DNA of 64,000 nucleotides from Augochlora pura (taxonomy: Eukaryota > Arthropoda > Insecta > Hymenoptera > Halictidae). Shown piece by piece: positions 58,081 to 64,000 of this stretch. The notes under the pieces are model-generated. The model saw only the letters and a list, made by a program, of their open reading frames with translations. It ran no database searches and had not been told where the DNA came from. Each line of letters opens with the position of its first letter. Position 1 is the first letter of the stretch. The stretch spans positions 2,976,001 to 3,040,000 of the forward strand of contig NC_135782.1 in NCBI RefSeq assembly GCF_028453695.1, read 5' to 3'. Position numbers and translations under genes: made by a program.

Positions 58081-60304
58081 CGAGAATTATCCCAGCATTG
58101 AACTCTCCAATATTTTATCTCATCGACTCCGTGGCAATTAAATCGCTCGAAAACTACGGGAATTCGAGACGCGTGAACCGATCGCGGCACATCCCATTAC
58201 CGGCGAACAACAACCGAAATCGCAGCTTATTAAAATACGGCGCACGGTCGACGGCACAGTATCATAAATATAAATTACAAAACCGGCGTTCTCGCGGAAA
58301 AACAATTAGCCCGGTTCAACCGCGAGAATTCTCGAGCCTGGCGCGCGCACGCTCCGGTTCGACGGTATCCAAAGCGTGCGATAGTAATCGCGCGAATGAT
58401 ATTTTCGCGTTGTATTTCTCGCTCGATGCCTCTCGTTTAACACTCGTTCGAATCGACGCGGCTAATGAATCGCGGATAATTAAGCGATTGTTCGATGGTA
58501 TGCTTTCCTCCCGTTGGATCGCGCGCGTTAATAACGGATAACGCGATGCAGAAGCACCGTTCATTTCTTTTTTTCCTCTTTGTCCCCAAACACCGGCCGC
58601 GATTTATAGTTATGCGCTGCGGCCGCTGGAGGGAAAGCAAAGAAATCGATTTCTCTAATCTTCCGCGGCAAGTACACCGCGCGCGCGCGCCGCTACGGGC
58701 CACCATAAATTCCTGCCAGCCGTTACATCCAGTTACATGCTGCCAGGCGTAAAATAAGGAGCCGATAAGAATTGTTAATGGACCGTTTTAACTCGCTTTT
58801 TATTGACCAACGACGGTCCAGATGTTTGCCACGATCGTTCGCGCTGATCGGTTCCAATCACGGACATTATGCTCCCCCGGGGGGCGTAAATGTTCTAGGA
58901 AAATGGCCTCGGAAAATGATCTGTCGCCTCGCGGCCATCTTTTCGAAGATTTTATGTGGAAATCGCTGTCTCGGAGATGGAATATGCAATTCATTTTTAT
59001 ACGGTAAGTAGACTATATTAATTAACTGTGTTCGAGAGTCAGATTTTTCATTATAAAACCGTAGAGGTTATGGAGAAGATATTTTTGAAACGAAGAAATA
59101 ATTTTTTGAAGATATTTGTTAATTTCTATTGAAATTAATATAGTGCAAGGCTTATATAAATCCAGTCTTATAATCTATACATAATTGAAGGAAAAAATTA
59201 TTGCAACAACGAACCTCCTTTTTTTATCATTTTGCACGAAATAATAACATTTTATAAAATCGAAGAATAGGCTACTTTGGCAATTAGTTCCCGGCGCGGT
59301 AGCCAGCTCCGCGATCGGCTCGCCGGCGCAACCCTTTATCGGATCGAGCAAGCTCTTACGATTTAATGTCGCGGCTCCGCCTTCCAATATCCGCCGTAAT
59401 ATATCCGCCGGGTACCATTTTCGACGGCGAGATTTGTCGCTGGGAAAAAGCCAATATGGAAGAATTATCGGCGGCCTCCGGGTCACGTGTCACTCGTAAG
59501 CACTTTCCGGCTTCCCATCGATTGCCGCCGCGAGAAATCAGCAATTTCTAATTACCTTTAACGCCCCCTTAACAGCCGATTCTTCTTATCCACGGGATCG
59601 CGTGCTACCACGTTCGATGATTTATCGAGCGCACAATCTTTATAATATTTATAATAATAATATTTGCCATAAGGAATAATCGTATAATCGAAGTTTCTTT
59701 AACCAACAAATTTTCTTCGGCAGACAACGAATGATAATCGCTCGTTCCGGCCCGGAAATTCGAGGCACGCGCGAAACCATGGGCTGTTCCATCGCCGCGG
59801 GAAAAACACGGACGGCAGCCGCTAACGAGGCTCGCAACCGGCGCCGTAGAAATCCGTCGGGGGCCCCGGTGGACGTTCAATTAACAAATTCCATTAATCC
59901 GCCGTCGAAATATTCGATAAACAAGGAAAAGTGAATGTGAACGATACTGTGCCGCGGCGGCGCGGACTTTTCACGATCCGTTGCGTTCAATTCTCGCAGC
60001 GAACGGCGAAGGGGGGATGCGAAGGGGTGGTGGATTGTAATCTCGGCTACCTCGATACACCCCCCGATAATATATCCGCGGGGGTGACCGTGTGCCGCCT
60101 AGTCGCGCGATACGTTATTGGAAGAACGCCAATACCCGATGATTTACCATGAAATCCGCTAGTTATTGCGTGGGAAACGCGGTCTCATTATTTATACGTT
60201 ATATCGCGGCGGCGGCGGCGGCGGGTACTTTTCCGGCGGAGCGGGAAATAAAGTGCTGTCTGCGGGGCTCGATGAAATAACCGATTTTCGCGGGCCGATG
60301 CCTG

Positions 60305-60505
60305 CCGCGACGAAACAGAGGAAAGGGACGGAACAGCGATGGTAAAAGGGACGGAACAGAGACCGAAAAAGGGACGAAACGGAGACCGAACAGAGACGGT
60401 GAAAGGGACAGAACAGAGACCGAACCGCGATGGGACAGAGACGGTAAAAGGGACGAAACAGAGACCGAACAGAGACGAAACATAGATCGAACAGGGACGG
60501 TGAAA
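60305..60505. repeat. GGGACGGAACAGAGACCGAA minisatellite
   Basis: Purine-rich units of 12-24 nt (GGGACGAAACAGAGACC, GAACAGAGACGGTGAAAG) repeat across about 200 nt. The apparent open frames on both strands follow from the repeat. Confidence 0.8.
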
Positions 60506-62159
60506 GGGGCGAGGTACCCGACGCGTCGCAATTCAGAAATCGATGTCGAACAACCGCGCCGAATTATTGCCGGATGTTTGGCAGCGGCGTCAACTTACAG
60601 GCTCCGTGTGTCGTCTCCTTCTCCTCTGGTCGACGACGGAGGAAACGCGGATTTTCTCGAGCAGCTTCGACGATCGCGACGACAAAGACTATATAACGAC
60701 GACGAGGACGAGCACGATGTCGGTTCGATTAGCACTTGAATACGGATCCCGAGGATCTCGTTTCGGGGGCGGCAGTCGACTCGAGTTCGAGCCTCGGCCT
60801 CGAAGGGATGACGAGCGCTGCTTAGGGTGGCGGAAAACGCATAAATTGGATCAGGGGATACTTGATTTTGAATGTACTGTTACTTTCTGGGATTTGCTAG
60901 GCTTTATTTTATATATTTCATCAGGGGGTTATATTTTATTTATTTGACTAGGTTTTGTTTTATTTATTTGATCAGGGGCTTTTTTAGAAGTAGATTAATT
61001 TATTTATTTATCTATATTTCGCTACAAAGTATATTTAATTAATTATTGAATATATCTTGGCATAACCTGATAAACCCAATAAATCTTGACACAACCTAAC
61101 GCTTCTCCAAGAAAAGATTTCATCGAAGAACCTCCACGAATCTTGGTAATCGGTTCGTATCAATTTTAATTACTATACCTAGATTACTATACCATATAAA
61201 TGCATGCTTGCATATTTATGAAATAAACGAGATGATGAAAGACAAAACGGTGATATAATTCGAAGAATCTGAAAACCACCGTGAATTATTTCCAGCTCAT
61301 TAAAGTAATTCAGACATGAAACAAATATCCGCGCTTGCCCCGGTATTTTTCGACACGGAATTACAATCGAATGAACAATTAATACCGAACAGGTTTCCGG
61401 TTACGTGACCAGGAATAAATTTTGCAAATCGCCGAAGTAAAACGATACAAACGAGTGAAACACCGGCGCGCACGCGAGAGAGACGCGTTGCTCAACGAGT
61501 TTTTAATACGGCGAACTGCGCGTGCCGCTGCATAAGAGAGCTCGCGTATAATTCCGCGACGCGCTCAATTATATTTTTTTTTTTTTTGGAAACGGCTAGT
61601 CGTTGTCAATAAAAGTCGAACGCGCAAGCCAACGACACCGGAATCGGCGGTCGGAATTGATTGGGTCTACCGCGTTCCATTATGCACGATCTGGCAAAAA
61701 ATATTCCGTTCGAATCACGGCGGCCGCGTCGCGCGCGGGCTCGTATTTCCACGGATTTTTCCATACTAACAATTTCGAGTGTTCCGGCTATGTATAAGCT
61801 TACGCGGGCTGGCTTTAATTAAATTGAAGCGTATCGCGCAAACATCGCGGCAACGAAGCTGCGAAATTAAAAGAGCGATTGATACGCGCCGACGGAATTC
61901 GAGATGAACCAAGCGCGCGCGCGCTGCCGGAAGCCTCGGATCACGAGGATATCGTAAACGCGGAACGGCGGACGCAATATTTCCATGGCAAGCTGCGATT
62001 TATCGGACGCGTTTCCTTTTGCCACGCGCGAGAGACCGTGTGCATCGCGACCGTGCTCGCCGATTTCGAAAATATTGCGCGACCGAACGGCGGGCAGTCG
62101 TTCGAATAACCAATGGGTGTGTAGGGCGTGAACTGGTTTTCGTCGATTGGCAATCATTC

Positions 62160-62282
62160 ATTTATCTGGTGGCTCGATTGTTCGATTGTTTATTTATCAG
62201 TTGGTTCGATTGTTCAATTGTGCATTTATCAGTTGGATCAATTATTCAGTTGTCCATTTATCAGTTGTTCAATTATGCAATT
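62160..62282. repeat. TTTATCAGTTGGTTCGATTG minisatellite
   Basis: Four units of about 30 nt (ATTTATCAGTTGGATCAATT and variants), 280 nt from the coiled-coil exon. Confidence 0.8.
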
Positions 62283-62556
62283 TTTTAGGGATGCTTTTAT
62301 CGAAAGGAAAATATTGATGAGAGGATGTTCGGTTCAGACAATTTTTATTAGATTATATTTTTATTAGTAGGATCAAAGTAATGCTTATTTTCATATAACT
62401 ATATATTAAATTATTAATTGCAGTTCCTGTTTCTTTCGATCGACTTCGTCAATTTTTATTACGATTTTTTAATTTTTCGATCGACGCGAGTTATTTGTGA
62501 AAATGTTTCGTTATTAATTAGGAAAGAGTGTTTTCGCGTTTAGGTGGTTCGCTTAC

Positions 62557-62690
62557 CTGGCCAGTTCCCTTTGAAGGTGATGGACTCTGGAGCGTGCTCT
62601 CTCGGCTTCAGCCGTAGCCTCGCGGACCCGAGCTTCGGCTTCCATTCGTTGTCGCCGTTCGCGTTCCACATCTCGTTGCGTAGCCTCTCG
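62557..62690 (-). CDS. Coiled-coil exon, probable upstream exon of the NCKAP5-like gene
   Basis: On the minus strand, acceptor TTGTTACAG precedes 62690 and donor GTAAGC follows 62557, giving 134 nt. The best frame starts at phase 0 and encodes about 44 highly charged residues (RDVERERRQRMEAEAR, then ATAEAERARSRVHHLQREL), a clear coiled coil. A second frame is open but looks random; the third has a stop. It lies upstream of the NCKAP5-like exons on the same strand and its coiled coil would extend theirs. The exon ends in phase 2, while the exon at 37036 needs phase 0, so at least one exon is missing between them, or this belongs to another gene running out of the window. Confidence 0.6.
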
Positions 62691-64000
62691 CTGTAACAAA
62701 CGAATCATTTAGTTATTAATTGTTCGTTATAAATTATCATAAATTATTATCCGTGACGTCGAGCATATTACTTCGATATATCGTCGTTCGGTGCTAAAAG
62801 GTTTAAAAAACCACCCCTCCACGCACGTTCGCGCAGGGATCATTCGATCGCGATTAAACCAATGCTCACCAAAGTGTCGCGTCATCCAGCATCGTCCCAC
62901 TGGCCCGCATACTGACTACCAAACGCAACCGGTGTTCCCATTTCCGGCGGTTCCCATGCAAATGCCAATCTGTTCGAGATCGTTGCCTCTCCCTCCCTCT
63001 CTTTTTCCGCAAGACTCGCGCGAACGATTCTCCCCCCAACCCCCGATAATTTCCAACGGTGTCTCTCCTTCTCCGTTGGAAAATATTTTATCGTATCCCC
63101 GAGATGTCGCCGCTTTTCAGGCAAAGGAACGAGCATAAGCGGGTTTTACGGGGCGACGTTCGCGAAATCAATCGTAAAAAAGGGGTAAAAGGAAACCGAT
63201 GGAAAGAGAACAGGCCGCCGGGGTGGGGATCTTAACGAGGGAATAAAACTTCGGTTAGGACTGTTCCTAGACAAATACGCTCTATTTACGATTCGCTTTC
63301 CCGTTAGGATAACGCTGATCCGCGCCGATAACCGGCTTCTTTCCTTCGCGAACGAGCTTCCGGTCCCGGCTCGTTCCGCCGATTCCGGAATCGGCGCCGC
63401 CGGTTTTACGGCTTTCGACGACTTCCCCTCCCGGCCCGCCTTCTCCTTCGATTTTCCCGCGCCTTAAATCTGAAGGAAACGGCCCCGAAATGAGGAACGC
63501 GGATCGCCTCCCCCCCCCGGAATCGTTTATGCAAATACGTCGCCGACGGTGCGCTCGCGAAATTCGATACAAGTTTATCGGCTGTTGCCGGAGCTGCGCT
63601 CTGTTCCTATTAAGTTTCTCTCCTTTTCGTTGGAACGAGAAAAAAATAGAAGTAAATCGAGTCTCGTCGGGAATTCTCGGTCGTACGGTTCGACGAACCG
63701 GCGAGTTTCTTTCGATTTTACTGCGAAATTCGATGTTTTATTCAATCTGGAATACCGGAGGCAAGGTTTTGCTACGGGCGCACCGTTAGCCCTTCTGCCG
63801 CGCCATTTTAATCGCGACGCGGGCCGAACTTTCCCGAGTCGGTGCATTGGAGAGGTTATGTCAACGTGGTGTCTTTTATTGTTTCTAGTTGTCTATTTTA
63901 TCTTTTAATTTGTCCTTTTGTTGCGTTGAGACTTTCCAATTTGTCTTTTCATTTTCTGTAGCATTTAATCTGTTTTCTTAATCGCGTTTAATTATTTGTT
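62691..64000. other. Upstream intron or intergenic DNA
   Basis: No exon recognised. CpG-rich in the middle (62.9-63.6 kb) with overlapping open frames on both strands that I treat as composition artefacts; AT-rich at the end. Confidence 0.5.

Larger units (their letters stand above)
37037..62556 (-). other. 25.5 kb without a supported coding exon (probable long intron)
   Basis: This lies between the first recognised NCKAP5-like exon and the coiled-coil exon at 62.6 kb. It holds two 100-N gaps, a 480 bp polypyrimidine tract, many (GA)n/(CT)n runs, several minisatellites and one mariner MITE. Open frames are frequent in its CpG-rich parts (39, 41, 46-49, 57-60 kb) but occur on both strands at once and give low-complexity or Arg-rich proteins, so they are rejected. 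At least one small exon may be hidden here or in an N gap. Confidence 0.55.

Noticed and set aside
60500..60947. 134-codon and 79-codon plus-strand frames
   Set aside because: Arg/Asp-rich, driven by CGACGACGA-like sequence; they start inside a minisatellite.
63282..63908. Frames of 90-119 codons on both strands near the window end
   Set aside because: Mutually overlapping, no family motif, CpG-rich composition.
1..64000. tRNA, rRNA, known conserved microRNAs, CRISPR arrays, bacterial-type operons
   Set aside because: Scanned by eye for tRNA TPsiC loops and for the mature sequences of common insect microRNAs; none found. The window is insect nuclear DNA, so prokaryotic features are not expected and none were seen.

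Overview
The window is a eukaryotic nuclear scaffold, and the content points to an insect, most likely a bee or close hymenopteran. Coding sequence is split into short exons with GT/AG introns. AT-rich non-coding stretches alternate with CpG-rich ones. There are TTAA-flanked and mariner-type miniature elements, abundant GA/CT microsatellites and two 100-N assembly gaps. The order-level assignment is an inference from gene families and composition, not a sequence match.

Layout. (1) 1-1772, plus strand: the 3' part of a glycoside-hydrolase-family-20-like gene whose barrel appears to lack the catalytic Asp-Glu pair. (2) 2708-3305, minus strand: a complete three-exon FAM177 homologue, tail-to-tail with gene 1. 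(3) 3526-3737: a near-perfect 0.2 kb hairpin. (4) 4636-7167 and 9246-22224, both plus strand: two tetraspanin genes. They share first-three-exon lengths (60/189/165 nt) and intron phase 0, so they look like old tandem duplicates. The second has an 11.6 kb first intron that holds a second possible first coding exon (11608-11667). (5) 22225-26573: 3' UTR and intergenic DNA. (6) 26574-37036, minus strand: nine consecutive, phase-consistent exons of an NCKAP5/NCKAP5L (Cep169)-like gene, giving 852 residues to the stop. (7) 37037-62556: about 25.5 kb with no convincing coding exon; it contains both N gaps, many GA/CT tracts, minisatellites and a mariner MITE. (8) 62557-62690, minus strand: a coiled-coil exon that is probably an upstream exon of the NCKAP5-like gene. 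The phases do not join directly, so at least one exon is missing between them, or this is a different gene.

The genes do not form a pathway. The only linked set is the tetraspanin pair. The most interesting items are the predicted GH20 pseudoenzyme, the alternative tetraspanin first exon, the family of TTAA-flanked CCCTTTG... elements (piggyBac-like MITEs), the 3.5 kb hairpin and the unresolved upstream structure of the NCKAP5-like gene. Exon boundaries were read by eye from splice sites and phase; no homology search was run.
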